Notes: generated from the sequence alone by a model not told the origin. DNA of 64,000 bases from Coriobacteriaceae bacterium AM113-163 (GCA_027673765.1 JAQDWB010000006.1:94158-158157), one strand, 5' to 3'. Shown: positions 33,752 to 42,197, counted from the first letter of the stretch. Numbers and translations are program-made.

Positions 33752-34942
33752 ATGTTGATTCATTACGAGGCCAGCGTGACCGGCCCCAGCCATAAGCTGC
33801 AGGGACGCAGCAACCAGGATTGCCACTGCGTGCGCGTGGTGGAGATGCTTCGCACGGAAGAGGCAGTCGATGCGGCTGAATCGCGCGAGACCCCTGCCGC
33901 TCCTACGTCTGGCCGGGCGATTGTCGCCGCTGTTGCGGACGGCGTCTCGTCCATGATTTTGAGCGGCGAGGGCGCCTATCTGGCAAGTGAGGCCGCGGTC
34001 GACGCGGCTGCCGAGGCGTTCGTGCGCGGCGAGCTGGCACCGGGCGATGCTTCGGCCCTTAAGGGCGTGTTCGAGCGCGCCCTTCGCGCCGTAGCGGATG
34101 TCGCTGCCGGCGAGCCCGCTGCCGACATCGCCTCGTTTGCCTGCACGCTGTGCCTGGTGGTGTGGGATGGCGCGCGCGTTTGGTATGGCAATGCCGGCGA
34201 CTCCGGTGCGATTGCGGCGGATGCCGCGGGCGCGCCGTTTGCGCTGACGCATCTGCACCGAGGCCCGCTTTCGTGCCAGGTGTTTCCCCTGCATGATACC
34301 TATCACTGGGAGTTTGGTTTTGCCGCGGGCGCTGCTGGCGTGCTCATGGCGACCGACGGCATGCTCGAGAAGTTTGCCGACTGGGAGCCCGGTGCCTATG
34401 GGGCGCCGACCGACTTTAGCCGCGATGCCATCGACCTATTTATGGCGTGCGATATCGACGCGGAGGACGTGCCGGCGCTCTGCGGCGGTGCGGCGGATTA
34501 TCTGCGTGCGCTGCCTGCGACCTGCGTGGATGACGACAAGACGGTGGTGGCGCTCATCAATACCGAAGGTGATTTGCTGGCGGGTGCGGACGAGGGCGCC
34601 GCTGAGGGCGACGCTGAGGACGTGACCGCCGAGCGTCTGGCCGCGATGGGTGCGTCCTTTGCGGACGCGGACGGCGACCTGGTCGTGCTGCCGTGGCGCG
34701 ACGAGCTCCGCCTGCGTGCCAGCGACGTTGCCCGCGACGTGGGCGGCAGCTTTAGCGTGGAGCTCGAGTACCAGCTCATGTGCGGTGTGACGCTCGACCG
34801 CGCGCTCGAGCTGGCTGCCGCCGCCGCTGCCGAGCGCGCCGAGACGTATCGCGTGTTCGAAGACTGCGTGGTCGGCGAGTTCGAGGATTTTGAGGCCGTT
34901 GTCGCGACTGGCGATGATGCCGCGTTTGACGAGATGGAATAG
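33752..34942 (+). CDS. PP2C-family Ser/Thr phosphatase
   Basis: 396 residues; GAAAGGACAGCC before the ATG. PP2C motifs: 'GRSNQDCHC', 'AAVADGVSSM', 'YGNAGDSGAI', 'MATDGML' and 'DDDKTVVALI', giving the metal-binding aspartates. The C-terminal ~130 residues after position 270 are Ala/Glu/Asp-rich and would be regulatory or interacting. Acts against the kinases encoded on both sides. Ten bp upstream of the next gene, same operon as the vWA gene. Confidence 0.88.
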   Translation: MLIHYEASVTGPSHKLQGRSNQDCHCVRVVEMLRTEEAVDAAESRETPAAPTSGRAIVAAVADGVSSMILSGEGAYLASEAAVDAAAEAFVRGELAPGDASALKGVFERALRAVADVAAGEPAADIASFACTLCLVVWDGARVWYGNAGDSGAIAADAAGAPFALTHLHRGPLSCQVFPLHDTYHWEFGFAAGAAGVLMATDGMLEKFADWEPGAYGAPTDFSRDAIDLFMACDIDAEDVPALCGGAADYLRALPATCVDDDKTVVALINTEGDLLAGADEGAAEGDAEDVTAERLAAMGASFADADGDLVVLPWRDELRLRASDVARDVGGSFSVELEYQLMCGVTLDRALELAAAAAAERAETYRVFEDCVVGEFEDFEAVVATGDDAAFDEME

Positions 34943-34951
34943 GAGATTCGC

Positions 34952-36043
34952 ATGTACGTGTACGACAGCGACGGTACCGTCGTCGAGCTGGGCGATGTGA
35001 TCAACGCGGGCGGCGAGGGCGAGGTGCGCGCCGTTGTGGGCGATGGCGCCGCGGTGGCCAAGCTCTATCGCGAACCCACGCCCGAGCGCCGCGCCAAGAT
35101 TCAAAACATGGTCGCGCTTCACGACAAGATTATGGCCGTGCAAGCCGGCGTGCTTCGCGCCGTGTGCTGGCCCCGCCAGGCGCTCTATGCCGATTCCGAA
35201 GCGGCGGAGTTCATCGGCTTTTTAATGCGCCGTGCGCCCGTGGGCAGCGTGGCGGCAAGCGAGCTCTACCGCTATCCGCGGGCTGCCACGGGTCTGTCGG
35301 CGCTGACCTGCGTCGATGCGCTGATCGCCCTGACGCGCGTGCTCGATGCTCTGCACCATACGGTGGTGAACGGGTATGCGCTGGTGGTGGGCGACCTTTC
35401 GGGCGACAACGTACTGGTAGCGCCCGACGGTAGCGTGCATCTGATTGACGCCGACACCTTTTACGTGCAGCGCGGCGGTGCGCATCCGTGCGTAGCCTGC
35501 GCGCCGGGCGTGGCGGCGCCCGAGCTGATTGCCGCGGCTCACGGTCGTACGTATGCCCAAATGGAGGCCGCGGGCGAGCCCACGTTTACCGTGGCCACCG
35601 ACCTGTTTGCCCTGGCGGTGCTGGTGTTTCGCATGCTGGGCAACGGCGTCCATCCTTTTGAGGGCGCCGTTGAGCCCGATGCGGAAGGTGAGTATCCGCT
35701 GCCGCCCGCGGTCGATTGTCAGGTGCGCGATGGACGCTCGCCCTTTACGGGCACGGCGTCCGGGGTGGGGCTGTTTGCCTGGGCGGTGCCACTTGGACAC
35801 GTGCCGCCTCTGCTGCGCGAAGCCTACGAACGTTCGCTGTTTAGCGGGGCCGATGGTGCGAGTCGTCGCGTTACTGATGCCCAGTGGGGCCGCCTGTTGC
35901 GTGACTACCGTGCTCACCTGGTCGAATGTGGGCACGGGCATGTGTTTCATCGCGGATTTGTAACGGCTGCGGGGGCACCGGCCTGCCCGTACTGTGCTGC
36001 CGACCGCCGCGTGGCGCGCATGGCGCAGGCGCCGGCTGCATAG
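34952..36043 (+). CDS. Protein kinase 2, TerY-P type, with C-terminal zinc-ribbon-like tail
   Basis: 363 residues; ATAGGAGATTCGC before the ATG. Gly-rich loop 'INAGGEGEVRAV', Lys in 'AVAKLY', catalytic-loop-like 'YALVVGDLSGDNVLV' (Asp/Asn kept, His-Arg lost) and 'HLIDADTFYV' where DFG becomes DAD. This is the pattern of kinases linked to TerY and PP2C. The tail 'ECGHGHVFHRGF...CPYC' looks like a zinc ribbon. Whether it phosphorylates protein or is an altered kinase cannot be told from sequence. Confidence 0.8.
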   Translation: MYVYDSDGTVVELGDVINAGGEGEVRAVVGDGAAVAKLYREPTPERRAKIQNMVALHDKIMAVQAGVLRAVCWPRQALYADSEAAEFIGFLMRRAPVGSVAASELYRYPRAATGLSALTCVDALIALTRVLDALHHTVVNGYALVVGDLSGDNVLVAPDGSVHLIDADTFYVQRGGAHPCVACAPGVAAPELIAAAHGRTYAQMEAAGEPTFTVATDLFALAVLVFRMLGNGVHPFEGAVEPDAEGEYPLPPAVDCQVRDGRSPFTGTASGVGLFAWAVPLGHVPPLLREAYERSLFSGADGASRRVTDAQWGRLLRDYRAHLVECGHGHVFHRGFVTAAGAPACPYCAADRRVARMAQAPAA

Positions 36044-36052
36044 GGGTGTGCG

Positions 36053-37180
36053 ATGTTTGCTGCGTGTACCGATGGGTTGCGCTGCGGGTGGGCGGCTGCG
36101 CGAACGGCGCGCAATGCCTGCACGCCGGCGGTTGCTTCCTGCGCGTATCTGGCTCACCGTCAGGCGCTCAACCAGCGCGAACGCGGACTGTACGATTTGA
36201 TCGATACCGCGCTTGCCCGCCGCGAGCCTTCGACGGTGTTGCCAGGCGTGGGCAGCTTCGCTCGTGCGGCGGAGCTCTACCACCTGGTGTGCCACGACCG
36301 GCCGGGCTACATTTACGCCAGCCGTACCATTTGCGGGAGCGACCCCGGGCCGACGTCGGGCGATGTGAGACTCGACTTTGTCTATCGCATGGAGCCCGAG
36401 GCCGCGGCCCGTGCGCTGCGCAAGATGGAACGCCGTGCGACCCGTCTGCTGCGGCGCGTGGACCGCACGGCCCCCGCGGGCGTCATTGCGCTGCAGGTGC
36501 ATGATCTGCTGCTTCGAGACTTTACCTACACCCATCAGGGGGCGGTGCCCCATGAGATGCCGGATGGGGCGGATGACGCCGATGATTGCCATTTTGCCCA
36601 CGCCGCGCTGATCGGGCACAGCGCCGTGTGCGACGGTTGGTCGCTCGCGTACAAGTACCTGCTCGATCGCGTGGGCGTGGCGAGCGCGGTGGTGTGGGGC
36701 CAGGCGGGCGATGCCGAGAGCCCGGCAGGCAATCATGTGTGGAACGTCGTGGATATTGCCGATAAGCTGGGCGGATACCATCGCTGGTCGCATGTCGATG
36801 TGACATGGGACGGCACGTGTTCGGCGCCCGGCGTTGTCTCGCATGGCAACTTTGGGCTGAACGGGCGTCAGGCTGCGGCAACTCATACGGTTGAATCGCC
36901 CGGCTTTGATCCGGTTTGCGTGGCGGCGGATTATTACCGCGCGCATGGCCTGCAGGTGAGATGCGCGTCGCAGGCGGTTGAGCTGGCGCGCCGTCTGGGG
37001 TATCCGAACGCGGGGTTTGAGCTGCAGCTTCCTTGCTGCGGGGATGCGGATGCACAGGCGCAGTGCCAGGCAGTTGCCAAGCGCCTGAGCCGGGAGTTTC
37101 GCGTGCCGGTGCGCACGAGGCTCATTCCTGAGAGCCGCGTGGTCCTGGTCTTTCCGTCGCCGCGGGTGTTCAAGATATGA
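36053..37180 (+). CDS. Transglutaminase-like cysteine protease, cytosolic
   Basis: 375 residues; no signal peptide. Catalytic triad visible: Cys in 'GHSAVCDGWSLAYKYLLDRVG', His in 'GNHVWNVVDI', and Asp in 'HVDVTWDGT'. Bacterial proteins of this fold are usually peptidases. It starts 9 bp after kinase 2 and ends the cluster, so it may act as an effector or processing enzyme controlled by the kinase/phosphatase pair. The weak ribosome site (AGGGGTG) and N-terminal Ala/Cys-rich stretch leave the start slightly uncertain. Confidence 0.8.
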   Translation: MFAACTDGLRCGWAAARTARNACTPAVASCAYLAHRQALNQRERGLYDLIDTALARREPSTVLPGVGSFARAAELYHLVCHDRPGYIYASRTICGSDPGPTSGDVRLDFVYRMEPEAAARALRKMERRATRLLRRVDRTAPAGVIALQVHDLLLRDFTYTHQGAVPHEMPDGADDADDCHFAHAALIGHSAVCDGWSLAYKYLLDRVGVASAVVWGQAGDAESPAGNHVWNVVDIADKLGGYHRWSHVDVTWDGTCSAPGVVSHGNFGLNGRQAAATHTVESPGFDPVCVAADYYRAHGLQVRCASQAVELARRLGYPNAGFELQLPCCGDADAQAQCQAVAKRLSREFRVPVRTRLIPESRVVLVFPSPRVFKI

Positions 37181-37266
37181 AGGAATTATGCTCTACGAGA
37201 TTTTCCTTGCCGTTTACCGAACTCCCGCGTAAGATTCTTTCTTGCGCACATGAGGCGCCCAGACAT

Positions 37267-37343
37267 TGCGGGGTGGAGCAGTCTGGTAGCTCGCCGGGCT
37301 CATAACCCGGAGGTCGTAGGTTCAAATCCTGCCCCCGCGACCA
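37267..37343 (+). tRNA. Initiator tRNA-fMet (CAT)
   Basis: 77 nt with encoded CCA. The anticodon loop CTCATAA sits on the three G:C pairs (GGG/CCC) that mark initiators, the D loop is GAGCAGTCTGGTAGCTC, and the T arm contains GGTTCAAATCC. The acceptor stem is T1-GCGGGG against CCCCGC-G72, so the first pair is U1-G72, where initiators such as that of E. coli have an unpaired C1-A72. A terminator follows directly. Confidence 0.95.
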
Positions 37344-37352
37344 AGAACTTGC

Positions 37353-37383
37353 AGCTCGTCGGCCTAGCCGGCGAGCTTTTTTG
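37353..37383 (+). terminator. Terminator of tRNA-fMet
   Basis: AGCTCG-T-CGGC / GCCG-GCGAGCT stem with CTA loop followed by six Ts. Confidence 0.85.
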
Positions 37384-37432
37384 TTATTCCGGGACCGTGT
37401 TTTCGGTCCAATTCTCGGCCTCCCAAACAAAA

Positions 37433-37607
37433 TCTCGATCTGTAACATCTAGACCCGATTTGGGCGGCTAGATGTTACAGATCGAGATGTTTCGGCAGGA
37501 CGGTCTCCGTTTGTCTAAATCTGTAACACGAGGGACGGATTTTGCCGAGTAACTGTTACAGATTTAGATTTTCCGGCAGGCGGGATCGGTCTGTCTTGAT
37601 CCGTAAC
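37433..37607. repeat. Palindromic repeat units at 80-81 bp spacing (cluster 2)
   Basis: Units start at 37433, 37514 and 37594. The first two are full hairpins (TCTCGATCTGTAACA ... GTTACAGATCGAGA; TCTAAATCTGTAACA ... GTTACAGATTTAGA), while the third keeps only a left arm (TCTTGATCCGTAAC) and runs into a different dyad at 37632. Same family as clusters at 12289 and 39863. Confidence 0.8.
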
Positions 37608-37631
37608 GGTTAGACCTGATTTGGACAGCCA

Positions 37632-37658
37632 GCTTTAGTCGTAAGATACGACTAAAGC
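37632..37658. repeat. Perfect 12-bp palindrome and TTTAGTC motif region
   Basis: GCTTTAGTCGTA / TACGACTAAAGC with a 3-nt loop. Downstream to ~37770 the words TTAGTCCAATC and GGACTAAA recur, giving further weak dyads. Beyond the tRNA terminator, 37384-38193 contains no gene: only these dyads, the 80-bp units and the left direct repeat. Confidence 0.6.
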
Positions 37659-37887
37659 TCGAAATCAAGGTCGCCTTAGTCCAATCTGACAACTAGAAAT
37701 AAGATTTTAGACCGTTCATAGGACTAAATTCTGTGGAAGGCCCATCTTTAGTCCAATCGCAGTCTGACGGCTCGCCATTCCCATAACCCTGCAAAGCGCC
37801 AGTTTCATAGGCAATGAATAAAGCGGCAGCATTTGTCTGGTCGGTTGGTCAAGTCCCATCACGGACACGAGGGCTCTATTCCGGACA

Positions 37888-37994
37888 TTCACGGATAATG
37901 TCCGGAAATGGGCTAAAAATGTCCGGAAAGGGGCTGAAATGTCCGGAATGGCGAGGCTGTCCCATGCTTGGGCTGCCGCGGTGCGGGCCTCGGC
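37888..37994 (+). repeat. ~107-bp direct repeat, left copy, containing TGTCCGGA array
   Basis: Matches 39682-39787 at roughly 85-90 % by eye: shared CTAAAAATGTCCGGAAAGGG, GGCTGAAATGTCCGGAATG and GCTGTCCCATGCT blocks. TGTCCGGA occurs three times forward here, and a mirror TCCGGACA just before makes a palindrome TTCCGGACATT-7-AATGTCCGGAA at 37878-37908. The two copies bracket the AbiE genes. Confidence 0.75.
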
Positions 37995-38193
37995 ATACCA
38001 TCTCGCCCTGACCATCGATAGCACAAGGACCGCACGCGCATCGAGCTGTACGTGGACGACGACAAGGAGATTGGAAACTGAGCTATCGCCTGTAAGGAGA
38101 CCTCTGGGGAACGCTTCGGGTTGACGGCGGCGCCATTCGATGACTCGATATCGAATGGCGCCGCACGTCTGCGCCGTTTCCTCGATGTTGCGC

Positions 38194-39006
38194 TTATCGG
38201 TGGAGGCTGCTCAGGAAACTGGGCAGCCATCGTGTGACCTCGCTGACGCTCTTGCCGACCCAGTCCCTGTGGGAGGACTTCATCCGTGCGAGGAACTGCC
38301 GGTTGGAGAGCGTGCGCTCGACGCGCCTGACGACATCCTCGATGCTGCCATCCCACATGTCCGGGTCATCGAGGATCGTCTCGTCGATGTAGCGCATGAG
38401 CCGCTTCCTGTCGAGGTCCCTTCTGTGCCCGATGTAATACATGTCGTAAAGGTCTCGGAAACGCGTGCTGCGGATGCCGTGGCGCAGCAGGGATTTGAGT
38501 TTCTCGGCGAACACCTGCTCCTTCGAGTTCGCAAGCAAGCAGACACCCTCCTGACTGTGCGTCACATCGAACCACAGCTCGTCCTGCTCCATCGCAGCGC
38601 TCGCATGGACTCCCAAGTCGAGCTTGGTGTCGAACGTGCTGCGGCCGTCGCTGACCCTGAGGTTGACGCGCCTGCCCTTGTAGTCTTGCTGCGACAGCTC
38701 CTCTATCTCGCCCGCGATGCGGACGGTGATGCCGTCGCCAAGGTTCGAGAGGACGGACACGAAGGAGCGGATGGAGGCGTCGGTCATCGGGTACCGCACG
38801 AAGTCGAGGTCTATGTCCTGGGTCGCGCGGCGGCTGCTCCCCGACAATGCGCACATCAGGACTCCTCCCTTGACCGTCACGCGGTCGCGCATGCTCGACG
38901 CCGCCAGCTTCGAGAGGATCACGTCCTGGCAGACGCGCGCGGTCGCGTTGAGGCGGGAGTAGCCTTCCTCGTGTTCGTAGCGCGCCCTCATCTCGTTCAG
39001 GTTCAT
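38194..39006 (-). CDS. abiEii: AbiEii-type nucleotidyltransferase toxin
   Basis: 270 residues of the nucleotidyl-transferase AbiEii family (type IV toxin-antitoxin). The polymerase-beta-like site is seen as 'RVTVKGGVLM' followed by 'ATQDIDLDF' (GG...DxD), then 'FAEKLKSLLRHGIRSTRFRDLYDMYYI', the characteristic Lys and Asp block. These toxins nucleotidylate RNA targets such as tRNA and arrest growth, often serving phage defence by abortive infection. The start ATG overlaps the antitoxin stop (TGATG). Flanking direct repeats suggest acquisition. Confidence 0.9.
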   Translation of the reverse strand: MNLNEMRARYEHEEGYSRLNATARVCQDVILSKLAASSMRDRVTVKGGVLMCALSGSSRRATQDIDLDFVRYPMTDASIRSFVSVLSNLGDGITVRIAGEIEELSQQDYKGRRVNLRVSDGRSTFDTKLDLGVHASAAMEQDELWFDVTHSQEGVCLLANSKEQVFAEKLKSLLRHGIRSTRFRDLYDMYYIGHRRDLDRKRLMRYIDETILDDPDMWDGSIEDVVRRVERTLSNRQFLARMKSSHRDWVGKSVSEVTRWLPSFLSSLHR

Positions 39007-39548
39007 CAGAATACCTCCTCCATGGCGCGCTCGAGATATGCCTCGCCGCGCGGGATCGCCTCCGCGTAGTCCTGCAGCCTGTATATGTCCAGCCGCTCCG
39101 AACGTCTACGGAACGAGGCGACGGCCTCCCTGTAGAGGTCGTAGGGCAGCTTGTTGCGTGAGCGCATGAGCTCAAGGAGCATGCGCTCGGGGTCGTAGGC
39201 GGGGAGTTCTGTTCCGTCCATCGAGACGGTCGACCTCCCGACGTCCAGCCATTCTGTCGGGATGAAGTGCTGACGCACCGCGGCGTCGCGGATCTTGGTC
39301 CCTCCGCGCTTCGTGGCCAGGTCTATCTGGTCGGGTGGCGTGGTTACGAGTCCGTGGGCGTAGAGCGCGGTCTGCCCGGTCAGGATGCCGCCGGGGTAGC
39401 GCTTCGCGATTACGTCGAGGGCGTCCTCGTCCCGGCCGGTCGAGTACATCCCCCGGGCGACGGGGTGGAGCGCCCCTTCCGACACCGCCCTGCGCACGCG
39501 GTACCTGCTCCCGAGCTCGGCCAGCGCCTCTCGATAGCTAATCACCAT
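39006..39548 (-). CDS. abiEi: AbiEi-type antitoxin, transcriptional regulator
   Basis: 180 residues from ATG 39548 (GAGAGG upstream); the open frame goes 45 codons further but without a ribosome site. Winged-helix N-terminus ('ISYREALAELGSRYRVRRAVSEGALHPVARGMYST') and AbiEi C-terminal domain ('GILTGQTALYAHGLVTTPPDQIDLATKRG'). Type IV antitoxins counteract the toxin without direct inhibition and repress their operon by binding inverted repeats upstream. The shared promoter should lie in 39549-39700. Confidence 0.88.
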   Translation of the reverse strand: MVISYREALAELGSRYRVRRAVSEGALHPVARGMYSTGRDEDALDVIAKRYPGGILTGQTALYAHGLVTTPPDQIDLATKRGGTKIRDAAVRQHFIPTEWLDVGRSTVSMDGTELPAYDPERMLLELMRSRNKLPYDLYREAVASFRRRSERLDIYRLQDYAEAIPRGEAYLERAMEEVF

Positions 39549-39681
39549 GCGACATTCCTCTCGAAAGCCATAAAAGCCTACATCTGATGACAATTGTAGG
39601 TGATAATGGCTATCAATAGAAGGTCTCACCGCGACGCCTTCCTTGCCATGGCGGTGAGCCTGCTTCCGTCTATAACAAGGC

Positions 39682-39787
39682 ATTCGCGGAATAATGTCCG
39701 GTAAGGACTAAAAATGTCCGGAAAGGGGCTGAAATGTCCGGAATGTCGGGGCTGTCCCATGCTCGGGTTGCCGTGGTATGGCCCTCG
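39682..39787 (+). repeat. ~107-bp direct repeat, right copy
   Basis: Counterpart of 37888-37994 in the same orientation, with three TGTCCGG words. Here the left half of the palindrome is lost (TATAACAAGGCATTCGCGG). Confidence 0.75.
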
Positions 39788-39862
39788 GTGTGGCGGCGGA
39801 GCGATGTTGACGGCCCGGCTGCGTTTGTGTTTGGACTCTGGTCCTCAGCTTCTCAAGCAAAA

Positions 39863-39998
39863 TCTCAATCTGTAACAGGTGGACCAGGTTTGCGCGGCTA
39901 GATGTTACAGATTTAGATTGTTGAGGATGGGCCGTGGGGAATGTCTTGATCTGTAACATCTAGATCCAATTCGGGCGGCTAACTGTTACAGATTGAGA
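39863..39998. repeat. Palindromic repeat units at 81-bp spacing (cluster 3)
   Basis: Units start at 39863 (TCTCAATCTGTAACA ... GTTACAGATTTAGA) and 39944 (TCTTGATCTGTAACA ... GTTACAGATTGAGA). The sequence just before cluster 3 (CAAGCAAAATCTC) resembles that before cluster 2 (CAAACAAAATCTC), so clusters 2 and 3 may be an old duplication surrounding the AbiE locus. Confidence 0.85.
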
Positions 39999-40140
39999 CA
40001 AACCGACGGGCCGTCCCGCCCCATCCACCTGCCGCCACCTGATATTCGCCGATTTTCGTTGTGCCGCTGTACCCCCATGCCATATCCTCTAGACAACTAC
40101 GCGGCACCATCGCCGCCGCGCCTACAAGAGAGGAATGTCC

Positions 40141-42171
40141 ATGACCGCACCTGCATCCAAGCTGCTCCAGCCCATTACGGTTGGCCCCCTTGAGCTCAAG
40201 AACCGCATTATGTTCCCGCCGCTAACCACCGGCTACGAGGAGCGCGACGGTTCCATCGGCGAGCGCAGCCTGGCTTTTTACGAGCGCCTGGCCCGTGGCG
40301 GCGTGAGCTACATCGTCATCGGCGACGTCGCTCCCGTCATGACCGCGAGCCCCACGCCCAAGCTGGCGACCGACGCCCAGATCCCCACGTTTAAGGCACT
40401 GGCCGACGCCGTCCACAAGCACGGTGCCAAGGTCGCGCTGCAGCTGTTCCACCCCGAGTACGACGTGCCCGGCGTCGGCCGCATGGTCATGGGCTCCATG
40501 GCCGCCGCCAAGGCCGCGCAGGAGGCCAAGGCCGCCGGCGACGAGGAGACCTTCGCCGCCAAGATGGCCGAGTCCAACGAGATCCGCAAGCAGGCCTACG
40601 CCAAGCTGCACCACGACATGCAGCACTTTGTGAACGAGGCCACCGTGGAACAGCTCACCCAGATCAAGGAGGCTATCGCCGCCTCGGCCGCCCGCGCGCA
40701 GCAGGCTGGCATCGACGCCATCGAGGTCCACGGCGACCGTCTGGTGGGTTCGCTGTGCTCCGCCATCCTCAACAAGCGCACGGACGAGTACGGTGGCTCG
40801 TTCGAGAACCGCGTCCGTTATGCGCTGGAGGTCGTCGCCGCCATTAAGCAAGCCGCACCGCAGCTGATGGTGGAGTACAAGCTCCCCGTGATCATGGAGA
40901 ACCTCGACGGCTCGCCGCGCGGTAAGGGCGGCCTGCTGCCCGACGAGGCCTGCGAGTTCGCCAAGCTGCTCGAGGGCGCCGGCATCGACATGATCCAGGT
41001 CGCGCAGGCCAACCACACCGGCAACATGGGAGACACCATTCCGCCCATGGGTGCCATGCCCTACAACTGGACGCTGCCCGTGGCCGAGCGCGTCAAGGCC
41101 TTGGTCTCCGTGCCGGTGGCAACCGTCGGCCGCGTGGTTTCGGTCGAGGCCGGCGAGAAGATTCTGGAAGACGGCGCCGCCGACATCATCGCCTACGGCC
41201 GCTCGCTCATGTGCGACCCCGACATTGCGCTGAAGGCTGCCACGGGCGAGCCCATCCGCGAGTGCCTCAACTGCAACAAGGGTTGCGTCGACGCGATCCA
41301 AAACCGCAAGTACATCTCGTGCGTGCTCAATGCCGAGAACGGTGACGAGGCGACTATCGCCATCAAGCCGGGCGAGGGCGACAAGAAGATCGCCGTGGTG
41401 GGCGGCGGTATTGCCGGCCTGGAGGCCGCGCGCGTGGCGGCCAAGCGCGGCTACGACGTGACCGTCTATGAGGCGAGCGATCATCTGGGCGGCCAGATTG
41501 TGCTGGCGGCCGCGCCTCCGCGCAAGGACGAGATCATGCGCTCGGTCGAGTACTACGAGAAGATTCTGCCTGGCCTGGGCGTGAAGGTTGAGCTCAACCA
41601 CGCCGCTAGCCCCGCGGACCTCAACGCCGCCGACGCCGCGATTGTGGCCGTGGGCGCGCACGACGTGGTCATCCCCGTTCCGGGCGCCGACTCGGAGAAG
41701 GTCGTCTCGAGCTGGGATGTGCTGGCCGGCAAGGTGGAGCTTACGGGCCGCGTCGCCGTCATTGGCGGTGGCCTGGTGGGCACCGAGACTGCCGAGTATC
41801 TGCTGCAGCACGGCTGCGAGGTGGCGATCGTGGAGATGCTCGACAAGATTGCCGCGGGCGAGTCCGAGACCATTCTGCCGCTGATTATGAGCGACTTTGC
41901 CGAGCACAACGTGGAGCAGCACGTGAAGACCCGCCTGACCGCCATTACCGACGAGGGCGTGGAGGCCGTCCGCACCGCCGAGGACGGCGCCGAGGAGCCG
42001 GTGAAGATCGCCTGCGATTACGTGGTGATGGCCGTGGGCTCCAAGGCCAACGCGTTTGACCTGGACGGCGTGACGGTGCCCGTGACCTGCGTGGGCGACT
42101 GCTCGGGCGAGCGCACCGCCGACATTGCGAGCGCCATTCGCACGGCGTATCACGCGGCCAACGAGCTGTAG
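40141..42171 (+). CDS. NADH:flavin oxidoreductase with [4Fe-4S] cluster (enoate/dienoyl-CoA reductase family)
   Basis: 676 residues from ATG 40141 (AGAGAGG upstream; the ATG two codons earlier is too close). An Old-Yellow-Enzyme TIM barrel binding FMN ('LELKNRIMFPPLTTGY', 'HGDRLVGSLCSAILNKRTDEYGG', about 1-350) precedes the cluster cysteines C375, C378, C382 and C394. FAD-binding 'IAVVGGGIAGLEAARVAAKRG' and NAD-binding 'VAVIGGGLVGTETAEYL' motifs follow. Relatives include FadH, 2-enoate reductases, BaiCD/BaiH and bilirubin reductase. The substrate is an activated C=C bond; which one is unknown. Monocistronic, with a terminator. Confidence 0.9.
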   Translation: MTAPASKLLQPITVGPLELKNRIMFPPLTTGYEERDGSIGERSLAFYERLARGGVSYIVIGDVAPVMTASPTPKLATDAQIPTFKALADAVHKHGAKVALQLFHPEYDVPGVGRMVMGSMAAAKAAQEAKAAGDEETFAAKMAESNEIRKQAYAKLHHDMQHFVNEATVEQLTQIKEAIAASAARAQQAGIDAIEVHGDRLVGSLCSAILNKRTDEYGGSFENRVRYALEVVAAIKQAAPQLMVEYKLPVIMENLDGSPRGKGGLLPDEACEFAKLLEGAGIDMIQVAQANHTGNMGDTIPPMGAMPYNWTLPVAERVKALVSVPVATVGRVVSVEAGEKILEDGAADIIAYGRSLMCDPDIALKAATGEPIRECLNCNKGCVDAIQNRKYISCVLNAENGDEATIAIKPGEGDKKIAVVGGGIAGLEAARVAAKRGYDVTVYEASDHLGGQIVLAAAPPRKDEIMRSVEYYEKILPGLGVKVELNHAASPADLNAADAAIVAVGAHDVVIPVPGADSEKVVSSWDVLAGKVELTGRVAVIGGGLVGTETAEYLLQHGCEVAIVEMLDKIAAGESETILPLIMSDFAEHNVEQHVKTRLTAITDEGVEAVRTAEDGAEEPVKIACDYVVMAVGSKANAFDLDGVTVPVTCVGDCSGERTADIASAIRTAYHAANEL

Positions 42172-42197
42172 CCGAGAAAGCCATCGCGTATTGAGTG

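Noticed and set aside
35222-36946. 574-residue antisense frame over kinase 2 and the transglutaminase
   Set aside because: Arg/His-rich with no domain; both sense genes have catalytic motifs and ribosome sites.
37267-39787. Integrative element using the tRNA end as attachment site
   Set aside because: The direct repeats do not match the tRNA 3' end and no integrase is present.
40222-42153. 643-residue open frame opposite the flavoprotein gene
   Set aside because: It mirrors a gene with full cofactor motifs; His/Val/Gly/Asp-rich composition is the usual antisense shadow in high-G+C DNA.
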